Positions 1 through 8,856 of a stretch of DNA of 64,000 nt are shown here, one piece after another. A model generated the notes under the pieces. That model saw only the letters and a list, made by a program, of their open reading frames with translations. It searched no databases and was not told where the DNA came from. This stretch comes from JAXMBX01 sp046349635 (lineage in GTDB: Bacteria; Planctomycetota; Planctomycetia; Planctomycetales; Planctomycetaceae): positions 1 through 64,000 of the forward strand of contig JAXMBX010000019.1 in the NCBI GenBank assembly GCA_046349635.1, in the 5' to 3' direction. Within the stretch, counting starts at the first letter, position 1, and the number at the start of each line of letters is the position of its first letter. Both the position numbers and the translations under genes were made by a program.

Positions 1-108
1 TCAAAAGAGATGGCCGAGAAGGCCGCACAAAAAGTGCGTGCGGAATTCACCTGGCCGCAGGCGATTTCGCGCTATGAGGATCTCTATCGCCGCCTGTTAC
101 AGCGCTGA
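1..108 (+). CDS. C-terminal end of a glycosyltransferase-like protein (partial)
   Basis: The first 36 codons are an open frame ending in TGA at 106-108. The tail carries the motif FTWPQAISRYEDLYRRLL, which resembles the last helix of GT4-type glycosyltransferases (usually F-W-x-x-x-A-x-x-Y-x-x-x-Y). Only 35 residues are visible, so the assignment rests on this short pattern and could be wrong. The 179 bases that follow hold an AT-rich 6-bp hairpin near 138-153 and then the mraZ promoter. Confidence 0.5.
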   Translation, partial: SKEMAEKAAQKVRAEFTWPQAISRYEDLYRRLLQR

Positions 109-220
109 AATTTCGCTTCGGATTTCAATTTTCAAAAATTGATTTTCGGTCTAAGTCCTTAGTGAGCAAGGGCTAAATTTTCTGTGCGTTGCAATCCGCA
201 AAATTCATTTTTTTTCACTC

Positions 221-248
221 TTGAATCCCGGGCCGCGCATGGTACATT
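221..248 (+). promoter_or_regulatory. Predicted sigma70-type promoter of mraZ
   Basis: A -35 box TTGAAT (221-226) is followed after 16 bases by a -10 box TACATT (243-248). The start would fall near 254-256. The MraZ repeat array begins at the base after the -10 box, so bound MraZ would cover the start site and initial transcribed region. The boxes are seen in the sequence; promoter function is inferred. Confidence 0.55.
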
Positions 249-283
249 TGGGCCTCAGTGGGGACGTGTGGGGAAAAGTGGTG
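249..283 (+). promoter_or_regulatory. MraZ operator: four TGGGN-type repeats at 10-bp pitch
   Basis: TGGGC (249-253), TGGGG (259-263), TGGGG (269-273) and a degenerate TGGTG (279-283) start exactly 10 bases apart. E. coli MraZ binds TGGGN repeats separated by 5 bases, the same pitch. The array lies between the predicted -10 box and the mraZ start codon at 288, which fits autorepression. The last repeat overlaps the ribosome-binding region. Confidence 0.75.
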
Positions 284-287
284 AGAA

Positions 288-728
288 ATGGCACTCACGG
301 GGACGTATGAGCGAAATCTTGATGACAAGCTGCGTCTCGCCCTCCCCAAACGACTCCGCGACGATTTTGGTGACTCGGAATTAACAAGTTTTTTCATCGC
401 CCCTGGCATTGGTAAGTCTCTGGATTTGTATTCTCCGGCCGGTTTTGAACGGCTCGCAAGGAAGTTTGAGAAACAACCCACGAATCAGGCGATGGTCCTG
501 AGTTACATGCGGCTGTTTTACGCCCAGTCCGAGCGAGTCGACATTGATGGCCAAGGACGGATTCGAATTCCCGAACGACTCGCCACTCTCGCGGGCCTGA
601 AAAGGGATGTGGTGCTCCTGGGGGTTCACGATCACGTCGAGCTGTGGGACAGCGTCACGTGGCGTCAATTCCTCGACACGCACAGCCCGGATTTTGATCA
701 GATCGCGCTCCAGGCATTTCAGAGCTAG
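288..728 (+). CDS. mraZ: Transcriptional regulator MraZ
   Basis: 146-residue DNA-binding protein of the MraZ family, which forms a ring and represses the division/cell-wall cluster in other bacteria. Two AbrB-like swapped-hairpin domains are visible: the first with DKLRLALPKRLR at residues 13-24, the second with DGQGRIRIPERL at 87-98, matching the family DxxxR signature. Length is normal (about 140-150). The ATG at 288 follows GGTGAG. The gene stands alone: rsmH/mraW, ftsL and mur genes do not follow, and planctomycetes as a group lack FtsZ. Its target may therefore be only itself or distant genes. Autoregulation is suggested by the repeat array upstream. Confidence 0.92.
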   Translation: MALTGTYERNLDDKLRLALPKRLRDDFGDSELTSFFIAPGIGKSLDLYSPAGFERLARKFEKQPTNQAMVLSYMRLFYAQSERVDIDGQGRIRIPERLATLAGLKRDVVLLGVHDHVELWDSVTWRQFLDTHSPDFDQIALQAFQS

Positions 729-906
729 TTCATGTCTTTAGCCGGTTTCTGTTCGCAATTCTTCGCCCTCTCGAAGGATGCGTCGGAACGGTCGTTCGGT
801 TGGATTCGAACTCAACATCAACAGACGGGCCAAGTCCCTGCAATCATGCGTTGGAAACCTTGATTGAAGGCCCCCTTGCCGTCTTGAAACCATGGAAGGA
901 AAAGAA

Positions 907-1150
907 GGCTCGCGGTCCTGATGCGAGAGGGACCGCGAGCCGAGTGATTCGCTCCGCTGGCTAACCGGGCTGCGGAGTAGGTGGCAACAGGATGTTGCCG
1001 CCTGGCCTTGCGGGAGGCTGGGGTTTCGTGGCCAACCGCTGTCTTTCGCCTCGGCACCAGGGCGGAATGGATTCCGCTCGAGGCGAGGGATGACCTCTTC
1101 CACAACGAACACGAACGTCGACCGGGCTGGGAGCCTTGTCGACGTTTTTT
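907..1150 (+). ncRNA. Candidate structured non-coding RNA
   Basis: Four strong hairpins occur in 244 bases. H1 is a perfect 12-bp stem (907-918 with 930-941). H2 is a 9-bp stem with one G-U pair (980-988 with 994-1002). H3 has an outer 7-bp stem (1047-1053 with 1079-1085) around an inner 6-bp stem capped by TGGA (1062-1067 with 1072-1077). H4 is the terminator. No frame of credible coding content covers them. I looked for RNase P, tmRNA and SRP RNA signatures and found none. It could be an sRNA, a leader, or the decorated 3' UTR of mraZ; no promoter directly upstream is convincing. Confidence 0.4.
1114..1150 (+). terminator. Rho-independent terminator
   Basis: Perfect 9-bp stem (1114-1122 with 1138-1146), an inner GGCT/AGCC stem inside the loop, then six T (1145-1150). 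One of the strongest terminators in the window, oriented on the + strand, ending whatever is transcribed from the mraZ side. Confidence 0.85.
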
Positions 1151-1202
1151 AATGCACGCAAGTATTGTCAGGGACCGGCAATCATCCCGTCAAGGTCCAA
1201 CC

Positions 1203-1218
1203 TGTGAATCTGTTCACC
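1203..1218. promoter_or_regulatory. CRP/FNR-family-like operator upstream of the larA-family gene
   Basis: TGTGA-N6-TCACC matches 9 of 10 conserved positions of the TGTGA-N6-TCACA half-sites and lies 60 bases before the start at 1278. In Lactobacillus plantarum the lar genes are controlled by a CRP/FNR-family protein (LarR). Which regulator would bind here is unknown. Confidence 0.4.
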
Positions 1219-1277
1219 CACGGACTACACTCAAGAGAGACATTTCTGAGTAAGTCGTCGATGGGAGATCGCTGACG

Positions 1278-2552
1278 ATGCGTGTGAAACTGGATTACGG
1301 CAAGACGGGGCTGGAGGTCGAACTGCCGACGGAACGGGTTGTCGGCCCATTGGAAATCCACCCGGCCCAGCCGCTTACTGATCCGTTGGCGGCGGTCGAA
1401 GAAATGCTCGCTGACCCGATTGGAACTGCTTCCCTCGCGGACCTGGCCCGAGGCAAGAACTCAGCCTGCATCCTGATCTGCGACATCACCCGCCCCGTCC
1501 CCAACCAACTCCTTCTTCCTCCCATCCTTCGTACGATCGAGGCCTCCGGCGTTCCACGGGAGAAGATCACAATTCTTGTCGCGACCGGAATGCACCGTCC
1601 GAATGAAGGGGACGAACTGGTCGAACTTGTCGGCGAAGAAATCGCCCGGAACTACCGCTGTGAAAACCACAACGGTCACCATCTGAACGAACATACCTAT
1701 CTCGGCACGACCGAGCGGAACGTCCCGGTCTGGATCGATTCCCGCTATGTCTCCGCGGATCTCAAAATCACGACCGGGCTGATCGAACCGCACCTGATGG
1801 CAGGTTATTCAGGCGGGCGGAAGCTGATCTGTCCTGGGATCGCTGCCCTGGAAACGATCAAAGTCTGGCACGGCCCCTCATTTCTGGAACATCCCAACGC
1901 CGATTGTGGGATTCTCACGGGAAATCCGGTACATGAGGAGAACACCCGGATTGGTTTGCTGGCCGGCTGTGACTTCATCGTCAACGTCACTCTCGATAAA
2001 GACCGCCGCGTGACTTCCGTGGTTGCCGGGGACATGATCAAGGCATTTGAGAGGGGGGTGGAGTTCGTACGGCAAGTCGTGAAAGCCGAGATTCCTGCCC
2101 CCTGTGACATTGTGGTGACCAGCGGTGCCGGATATCCCCTCGACACGACTTTCTACCAGACCGTCAAAGGGCTGACCGGCGCGCTCCCGATCGTCAAACA
2201 GGGAGGGACGATCATCATCGCCGCCAGCATGACCGAAGGGATCGGCTCCCCCGAGTTTCAAAGCCTGTTTCGGGACAATGTCACCCTCGACGTTTTCATG
2301 CAAAAAATCCTCGGTCAGGACTATTTTGTGATGGACCAGTGGCAGTTGGAGGAACTAGCCAAGGTCCGCCGCAAATGCAAAGTGAAGGTGGTGACCCGTG
2401 GCCTCCCTGGTGAAACCCTGAACGGCCTGTTTGTGGAGTATGCTCCCACCGTCGAGCAAGCAGTCGCAGAAAGTCTGCAGGAATACGGCCCCCAAGCCCG
2501 GATCGCCGTCATTCCCAAGGGACCGTATGTGCTTCCCGTGCTGGCTGGATAA
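1278..2552 (+). CDS. LarA-family nickel-pincer racemase/epimerase homologue
   Basis: 424-residue cytoplasmic enzyme of the lactate racemase (LarA) superfamily, which uses a nickel-pincer nucleotide to racemise or epimerise 2-hydroxyacids. The catalytic set of LarA is present: DITRP (D69, R72), ATGMHR (H106), EPHLMAGYSGGRK (H172 and the cofactor-binding lysine K182) and WHGP (H198), offset by two to three residues from L. plantarum LarA. Length is normal. No larB, larC or larE cofactor genes are near, so the cofactor would come from elsewhere; many LarA homologues act on substrates other than lactate. GGGAG lies about 10 bases before the ATG. Confidence 0.85.
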   Translation: MRVKLDYGKTGLEVELPTERVVGPLEIHPAQPLTDPLAAVEEMLADPIGTASLADLARGKNSACILICDITRPVPNQLLLPPILRTIEASGVPREKITILVATGMHRPNEGDELVELVGEEIARNYRCENHNGHHLNEHTYLGTTERNVPVWIDSRYVSADLKITTGLIEPHLMAGYSGGRKLICPGIAALETIKVWHGPSFLEHPNADCGILTGNPVHEENTRIGLLAGCDFIVNVTLDKDRRVTSVVAGDMIKAFERGVEFVRQVVKAEIPAPCDIVVTSGAGYPLDTTFYQTVKGLTGALPIVKQGGTIIIAASMTEGIGSPEFQSLFRDNVTLDVFMQKILGQDYFVMDQWQLEELAKVRRKCKVKVVTRGLPGETLNGLFVEYAPTVEQAVAESLQEYGPQARIAVIPKGPYVLPVLAG

Positions 2553-2620
2553 ACCCTGTCGGCCCTTTTCCTCGTCGCCTCAGGAATTCTCCCGTTCGTC
2601 TGGTTCGAGGATTTTGGGGT

Positions 2621-2629
2621 TGCTATACT
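2621..2629 (+). promoter_or_regulatory. Extended -10 promoter candidate
   Basis: TGCTATACT forms an extended -10 element (TG, one base, TATACT) 88 bases before the gene at 2717. A recognisable -35 box is lacking, as is common for extended -10 promoters. Confidence 0.4.
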
Positions 2630-2716
2630 CGGGTGTGAGGTGGCTGCCAGAGGCTGCGTGGGTAGTCTTCTGATGCGAGTTGCCGATACTCGATTCTCAG
2701 AAAGCCGAGGTGTCCG

Positions 2717-3040
<324 letters not shown>

Positions 3041-3197
3041 CGATTCACCAGACCTGCTCTGCGAGATAAAATTTCTCGCTCGTTGAAAAGACTGCGGTCG
3101 CCGATCAAGAGCGCGTCGATCTGACGTGGAGCATCTGTCGCGGGGCAATGCACCGGAAAATTCTCGGTTTTGTCGCGACGAACAAGCGTCATACGCT

Positions 3198-4088
3198 TCA
3201 GCGCTCGGGCGGCAACGGCAGGGCCTCACCCAGATTTTCCCCAATCGACAGCAACCACTGGTCTCCCGCCGAAGATTCCAGGACCACGTCCTCGGGAAGG
3301 ACTTCCACCAGCTTTCCCCGGAACCGGCCGAAGTCCACCGCATCACCCGGGTGGAATTTGTACAGCTTGTCCTCCGTCTGCTGGGTAAACCAGACTTCCG
3401 GTTTTCCGTCGACGGAGGTCACTGCGGTCAGTACCGTCCGGTCCGCGGGATCGGACGCTCCCCCCGCAGCGAACAGGTTCCGCCGCGCGACGATGCGGTA
3501 ATCCTCCGGATTTTTCTGCGCCAGGCGTTCCGCCGTCCCGGTGGGAAGCTGATCCTTCTGGGGTGAGTCCTTCAACGCCACCGCCTGCATTGCAAATGCA
3601 AGGTCGAGTTCTCCCGTCCGGCCGACGGGAGTAATGGAAAGTGTCTGCAACTGGTGCAGTTGATTCGCCTGGTAGAACCCGATCAGGAACCGGGTCAGTG
3701 AACTCAGATCCCCTTTGGCGCGGACCGTGAAGTTGAACACCTGCAGCAGTCCCTGGCGGTTGGTGTTCGAACCGGTTTCGACGTTAGGACTTCGCAGACC
3801 TGAATCCGTTGCGAGTTTGAACAGCCACGAGCGGTACAACGACCTCGCCCGTTCCGTGTTCGCGGGCAGGGATTGGGATTTCCATGCGTCCAGCCTGGCC
3901 ATCAGATCCTCAAGTTTGACTTTGTCATCTTTAAGTTTCTTGATGTCCTTGACCAGTTTTTCCTGGTTAGCCAAGCGAGCCTGGGCCGGACCTTCAATGA
4001 AGTTCGTGTTGATCCACTCCCAGCCGAAGTAACCTCCCCCTGCGATTCCCAGTACGACCAGCAACGCAATCGCGCGACGGTCTTTCAT
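3198..4088 (-). CDS. PilO/GspM-like inner-membrane assembly protein
   Basis: 296 residues: a short cytoplasmic start, one membrane segment near residues 8-26, a coiled coil (about 38-70), then a periplasmic region. This is the topology of PilO/GspM, which with GspL/PilN forms the inner-membrane platform of type II secretion or type IV pili. A C-terminal stretch (from about residue 215) resembles the homology region of PilP/GspC-type proteins (RNLFAAGG followed by a beta-rich domain), which may explain the missing gspC; this is an inference. Last gene of the operon; its ATG overlaps the previous stop by 4 bases (4085-4088). Confidence 0.75.
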   Translation of the reverse strand: MKDRRAIALLVVLGIAGGGYFGWEWINTNFIEGPAQARLANQEKLVKDIKKLKDDKVKLEDLMARLDAWKSQSLPANTERARSLYRSWLFKLATDSGLRSPNVETGSNTNRQGLLQVFNFTVRAKGDLSSLTRFLIGFYQANQLHQLQTLSITPVGRTGELDLAFAMQAVALKDSPQKDQLPTGTAERLAQKNPEDYRIVARRNLFAAGGASDPADRTVLTAVTSVDGKPEVWFTQQTEDKLYKFHPGDAVDFGRFRGKLVEVLPEDVVLESSAGDQWLLSIGENLGEALPLPPER

Positions 4089-5761
4089 GGCTGTACCTCT
4101 TTTTTCGTTGAGGCGCTGTCCATCTTTACTGGTTTAGCTGGTTTGGAAGGCTCCTTCTCTTTCGGCTTCTCAGCAGTGGGTTCGGCTTTCTTGTCACTTG
4201 CGGCAGGCTTCGTCGGCTTGTCTGCAGCGCCCGACTTTCCTTTGCTCGGTTTCTCATCTGTTTGAGATTTGGAAGTACTCTTCTCGGCCGGTTTCGTCTC
4301 TTTTGTCGCAGCGGACTTGGGTGGCGGACTCAACAACGTGACGACGGTGTCGAAAATATATTGCCCGTCCGCCCGGCGATTGAAGTTGATCGTGGGAAGA
4401 TGGTGCGTCTCGTCGCGCAATGCGGTTTCCACCGTCTCTATGGCCTGAGGGGTGCGTGCCACCGCGGAAAAGCCCATCGATCCGTTTCCATTTCGACCGC
4501 TCGCCAGCATCAGGTGTGATAGGACCAGATCCTGGCCCGGAGGCATCTTCATTGAAAGGTTGCGTAACTCATCCAACCAGATGACGCTCCCTTTGTCCCA
4601 GAGCTGGACGGCTTCGGCCAGCTTCCGATCCGGAGCCAGTTTCTTGATCTGTTTTTCGAGTTTGCTTTTGGTCTCGCGCAGTGTCTCCAGTTCAGGATCT
4701 GCCTTCGAGAACTGTTGCTGGAGATAGTCCAGACCGAAGACGATTCCCACAATCGCCATCACCCCCACCAGGATGAGAGTTTGTTTGTTCGTCCCCTTCT
4801 TCACCGGCTTGCGGGGATGGAAGAAATCGAGCAGCGGTTTCCCGACACCGCTGAGAGTGAGCAGCCCTCCCACCAGCGGGGCCATCTGCGCGGTCGTCTC
4901 CAGCGAAACATTCTTCGCCGGTGTCAGCCACTCGTCGAGACGGTAATTCGCACAGGGCAAACCGGTTTCCGTCTGGATCCGACTGCGAAATTCTTCATTA
5001 GGAGCGCCGGGGGACTGGAGTCGAAGTTCCCCAATCGTCTGGCCGCTGGGAAGATGCTGTGGAGCCAGCAGCAATGTCCGTCGGATCTCCGCCATCAGGC
5101 GCTGTGCCCCTGCGTCGGTATCCATTGGCTCCGGCAGGCGGATCGTGCGTGACAGGGGAATTCTTGAGCCCGTCACCAGGCTCAATTCCGCATCGTGATG
5201 ATATGTTGTCACCAGCAGGGTGTTCATTTCCAGCACGTCGCCGATGGATTGCTGGTAGGGGACACACGCGGCGTGTGGACGGAATTGCAGGCTTTCGGGA
5301 ATCAATCCCGCTTGCTTGCACACACTTCGGAAATGCTCGGTCTCTTTATCCGTAGCGACATACGCGTTGATCAGCCGGGATTCTTCCGGGTCATTCGAGG
5401 TCACGGCCTCAAAATCGACCGGACTTTCCTCCGTCACACCGGGGGATTCCATCATCAGGTGGTTCAGCACCATGCCGGGCAATTCGGCTGCGGGAATTCC
5501 TCCCGGCAGTGAGAAGTGGAATTGTTCCACCTTGGCCCGGTCGATCAGCAGGACGGTTTTCGCCTTGCCGACTTTGTATGGGGTCAGTGTTTCTCGGATT
5601 TTTTTGGCGAGCGCGGCAGCATCCGCAACGGGAATCGGAGCTGCCCCTTCGACCAGCGGCACCCCTCCCCAGCCGAGCAGCTTTAGGTGCTTGCGCTGAG
5701 TCGCGACGACTGCAAATCGCAGTTCGCGTTCATCCCAGTCCAGGGCAACGAGCTTGCTCAT
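4085..5761 (-). CDS. GspL-like PilM-PilN fusion protein
   Basis: 558 residues. The first ~310 resemble the actin-like cytoplasmic PilM/GspL domain (start MSKLVALDWDERELRFAVV). A membrane helix (about residues 328-347) and coiled coil follow, then a PilN-type periplasmic domain, so PilM and PilN functions seem joined in one chain as in GspL. After about residue 480 comes a long Lys/Pro/Ser-rich low-complexity tail to the stop, unusual for GspL. It connects the ATPase GspE to the periplasmic apparatus. Sits 26 bases after gspK. Confidence 0.8.
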   Translation of the reverse strand: MSKLVALDWDERELRFAVVATQRKHLKLLGWGGVPLVEGAAPIPVADAAALAKKIRETLTPYKVGKAKTVLLIDRAKVEQFHFSLPGGIPAAELPGMVLNHLMMESPGVTEESPVDFEAVTSNDPEESRLINAYVATDKETEHFRSVCKQAGLIPESLQFRPHAACVPYQQSIGDVLEMNTLLVTTYHHDAELSLVTGSRIPLSRTIRLPEPMDTDAGAQRLMAEIRRTLLLAPQHLPSGQTIGELRLQSPGAPNEEFRSRIQTETGLPCANYRLDEWLTPAKNVSLETTAQMAPLVGGLLTLSGVGKPLLDFFHPRKPVKKGTNKQTLILVGVMAIVGIVFGLDYLQQQFSKADPELETLRETKSKLEKQIKKLAPDRKLAEAVQLWDKGSVIWLDELRNLSMKMPPGQDLVLSHLMLASGRNGNGSMGFSAVARTPQAIETVETALRDETHHLPTINFNRRADGQYIFDTVVTLLSPPPKSAATKETKPAEKSTSKSQTDEKPSKGKSGAADKPTKPAASDKKAEPTAEKPKEKEPSKPAKPVKMDSASTKKEVQP

Positions 5762-5787
5762 GATGATTCAAAAGAAGGGAAAAGGAG

Positions 5788-7519
5788 TTATTCAGTCGCA
5801 GGAGGAGAAGCCGACGAAGCAGTCCCCGCGGGTACAGCGTTCGTGGCGAGCATTCCCTCACCGACCAGCAGGCTCAGGGAATAACCCGGTCCCATTAACT
5901 GCAGGTCTTTCCAATATAAGCGGCGGGGGGAGGGGCCGGAAGCATCGATCACCAGCTCTGCCCGCTGTACCTGTTTTGTGTCAGTGGAATAACCGGCAAT
6001 CTGTGCACGATACGTATCGCCGGAACAGGTCAGATATGGCGCCAGACGCCGGATCGTGGCCAAATCGAACACTCCCTGGGTGTACAGCGAACTGATCGAT
6101 TGCCGTCCTCTGGGATCTCCTGTGGTTGCATTCTCACGCGCGGTGATGATCTGCTCCACCTGTTCGGTGGTGATTCCCGGAATCATGCCCAGCACGGTCC
6201 GTGACGCGGTCATGACGTTGATCCTTCCTACCATCACCGGCCCGGCCTGCACTGTGGCCACCTCTTCGAGTTTTGGAAGCGATTGTTTTAGTTGCTCCTT
6301 ATCCGCGGTGAAGGGACTCTTCAACACAATCGGTGGAGACAGGGCGGTAGCCCCGGGAATTTGAACCCGTGCGTCAACAAGGTCAAACAGAGTCCGAATG
6401 GGGAACTTCGCGGGGAGTGCAAAATTCAGAGGAACCTCTGGCGGAGGAGTTCCGGGTTGCCCCGTGGTTCCGGCCGGTTCGACTCCGACCGTGGGACCAT
6501 GTTGACGGTACAGGGTGATGAACTTTGCCCACTGCTGATTGATCGCTGCCAGTCCATCGTGCAGCGCTTTTGAGATCGGGATCGTTCAGGAAAATCCGCG
6601 GCGAACCGTTCGGGCGGCGATTCGATTCCCGGCTGTACAGCGTCAGGAATCGGAACCAGCCCGGATTCTCCTGCTGCGAAAAGCTGGGTGTTGATTCCAG
6701 TCCCAGACCGACCTTCCGTTCCCCTTCTTCTACCTGGTAATTCAGATTCCTGTCTTTTCCGTACAACAATTCCCGCGTCACTCCTTTCACCAGGAGCAGT
6801 TCTTCCAGCGACAGGGGCAGGCCGTTGCGCGGAGGGTAGGGAGGATTGAGTCCCGCGTAGAAATCCTCTTCGGCACCATGTTCGCGCGGCGTGGAATCGG
6901 CATCCAGCCAGTCGAGAATCGCGTCCGCGATCTCCTCGGTCATTTCCGGAAGTTTCATCAGCGCGGCTTGCCCTGCTCCCGGAGATTCTCGTTCCCAGCG
7001 GAGCAGCATCGCGAGATTCAAACGGGCCGATTCATCCTCCAGGCCGTAGCGGTATCGTTCCGTGCCGGGAGTATCAACCGCATCAGGCGCATTGGCCGGA
7101 GAAATCACCGTGAATCCAATCGGAAAGTTTTCGTCTTCCGACCAGAGGGCTCTCCCGCGGAACAGTTCCGGAGCGCTGAACAGATTTCCTGACCCGGACG
7201 GTCCCGACAAACCATTTGTGGCTGAGATCGGGCCGGCGGGTGATGAAACACTGGGAGCAAAACCGGGAGACGATTGATCGACCCCAACGCTTGTGGATTG
7301 TTGCCGTTTGAGGGCACTTTTGATCGCCTCTTCGCCGGACAGAATTGCCTGGGCCACCTGCAGATGATGTCCGCGAACCCGTACCGCCCTGTTTTCGGTC
7401 AACATCGCGGAGACGAACCCGAACCCTACCAGCGCCACCATCGTGACGACGATCAGCACAATAATCAGCACCAGTCCACGGCGGGAATGTGCGTGTGAGC
7501 GCGTTGAAAGCCGTTTCAT
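5788..7519 (-). CDS. gspK: GspK-like minor pseudopilin, frameshifted
   Basis: Reconstructed as about 576 residues in two frames. The N-terminal part (378-codon frame from 7519) has a GspK-type start: RRG then a hydrophobic helix without Glu at position 5, then a large periplasmic domain with paired ILDWLDAD and LNLAMLL motifs. Coding sense moves to another frame at an A4 run (6568-6571): DLK continues as ALHDGLAAINQQW and runs without stops to 5788. One base fewer in the A run restores a single frame. GspK caps the pseudopilus tip with GspI and GspJ. Overlaps gspJ by 4 bases. Confidence 0.8.
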
Positions 7520-8856
7520 GGCGTCCCCCCCAGTCCCGTCGGTGCAGGAGTATTCTGATTGAGAGGCGTTAGATCATTTGCAGGAGGCGGAAATCGCCGT
7601 CGCGAAGCCATCGCCTGATCCACACCGGCGCGCAAAACCCAGACTTGCCGATAAACCGGCCAGTTCCCTTTCTTTTCCAGCCCGGGATCGTGGAAGACTT
7701 CATTCTCTTCCGAGGTTTCAGTCGGAGCGGTCTTTGTTTCGACTTTCTTGCGGTCCTCGCGCTGGCCGGCCAGCGTCGGCTTGATCTGCAGGGCCATTTC
7801 GACCGCTTGCGGAAGCTCCCGCATGGCCGTGCTGTCCCAGTCACTCAACCATGTTTGCCCGTCAAAATACTGGAACCGCGCCGCGACGATCTGCGGAATG
7901 TTCATCCGCGATTCGCTATTTTCTTCCTCTTTCTTTTCTCCGGACAAACCCTCGGTCTCAGGTTTGAGCGTCTCCGCTTCCCCGGTCGGCCGCATCTCTT
8001 CGGAATCGAGGTCTTCCTCCGTCAGCGCGGCGTTGGTCATGGCCCGTGCCAGTTTCGCCTTGCGGCTTTCTTCCCAGCTTTGTTCTTCCCGCGCCAGCCC
8101 GGGTTCGGGATCATTTGAGTTGAGAAGAGGGGTCTTCGGTTCGGTTCCCGCTTCCGTCTCAAGTTTGTCTTCGGGGAAAGGGGTGAAGCGGTATTTTACG
8201 ATCCGCCATTCCGGTGCCTTCGGAGGGCCGTCCTGGCTGATCAACGCATCCTGATTGACCTGTTGATCGGCGGGTTGCTCTTCGACCGGAACGAGGCGCA
8301 GCAAAGTCAATTCCAGCGAGGTCTCGGTTCCTTTCAGTGAGAACACCGGCAACCGTGGCTTGGCCGAACCTGAAGTGCGGTCTCCCGGACCAGGGCTGCG
8401 CGGTGTGGTCTGCGTTTCAGTGGAAGTTGTATCGGAAAGAGGGCTGGCAGCGACTGGCAGAGGCATTTCTTCCTCTTCCTCCTCACCCGGCGAAGGAGCG
8501 GAAGGTGAGTCACCCGCCAAATCAGTTGCAGTAGGGGGAGCAACGCCGTCCGGCGGAATCGAGGTGGCGGAAGGTTCCTGCCCAGGATTGGAGGAGGAGT
8601 CAAAAGAAAACGGGAACGGACGGCGACGGAGGCGCTGGCCGGGAAAAACTCCCTGCAGGTCATCGTCGATTTGCTGCGTCAGGGCACGCAGGAGTTGTGC
8701 CTGTTCGATCTGGTCCTGCCCCGATTCGAACATCCGCATGTAGATTCCGGAGAGTGCCCACAAGCCGGCGAGCAATGCCGAAGCGAGGACGACCGTCAGG
8801 ATCACTTCCAGCAGCGTGAAACCACCCCGTCGGATCTGGGAAGGGAGAGGCATCAT
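7516..8856 (-). CDS. gspJ: GspJ-like minor pseudopilin
   Basis: 446 residues from the ATG at 8856, whose first bases overlap the gspI stop (ATGA); a longer frame from 8964 would overlap gspI by over 100 bases and was not used. The prepilin motif RRGGFTLLEV precedes a hydrophobic helix, giving cleavage after Gly and Glu at +5. The mature protein is about twice the usual GspJ length because of a long acidic, Pro/Ser-rich disordered insert (about residues 80-170 and 230-320). Predicted tip pseudopilin of the type II secretion pseudopilus. Confidence 0.8.
   Translation of the reverse strand: MMPLPSQIRRGGFTLLEVILTVVLASALLAGLWALSGIYMRMFESGQDQIEQAQLLRALTQQIDDDLQGVFPGQRLRRRPFPFSFDSSSNPGQEPSATSIPPDGVAPPTATDLAGDSPSAPSPGEEEEEEMPLPVAASPLSDTTSTETQTTPRSPGPGDRTSGSAKPRLPVFSLKGTETSLELTLLRLVPVEEQPADQQVNQDALISQDGPPKAPEWRIVKYRFTPFPEDKLETEAGTEPKTPLLNSNDPEPGLAREEQSWEESRKAKLARAMTNAALTEEDLDSEEMRPTGEAETLKPETEGLSGEKKEEENSESRMNIPQIVAARFQYFDGQTWLSDWDSTAMRELPQAVEMALQIKPTLAGQREDRKKVETKTAPTETSEENEVFHDPGLEKKGNWPVYRQVWVLRAGVDQAMASRRRFPPPANDLTPLNQNTPAPTGLGGTP

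Larger units (their letters stand above)
729..1277. other. 549-bp intergenic region with structured RNA candidate and terminator
   Basis: No convincing protein-coding frame. From 907 the + strand is rich in stable inverted repeats and ends at a Rho-independent terminator (1114-1150). A CRP-like palindrome (1203-1218) lies before the larA-family start. The first part (729-906) shows nothing I can name. Confidence 0.6.

Noticed and set aside
907..1150. RNase P, tmRNA or SRP RNA
   Set aside because: None of the conserved signatures (for example GAGGAAAGUCC of RNase P or the GGAAGCAGCC-type SRP loop) is present.
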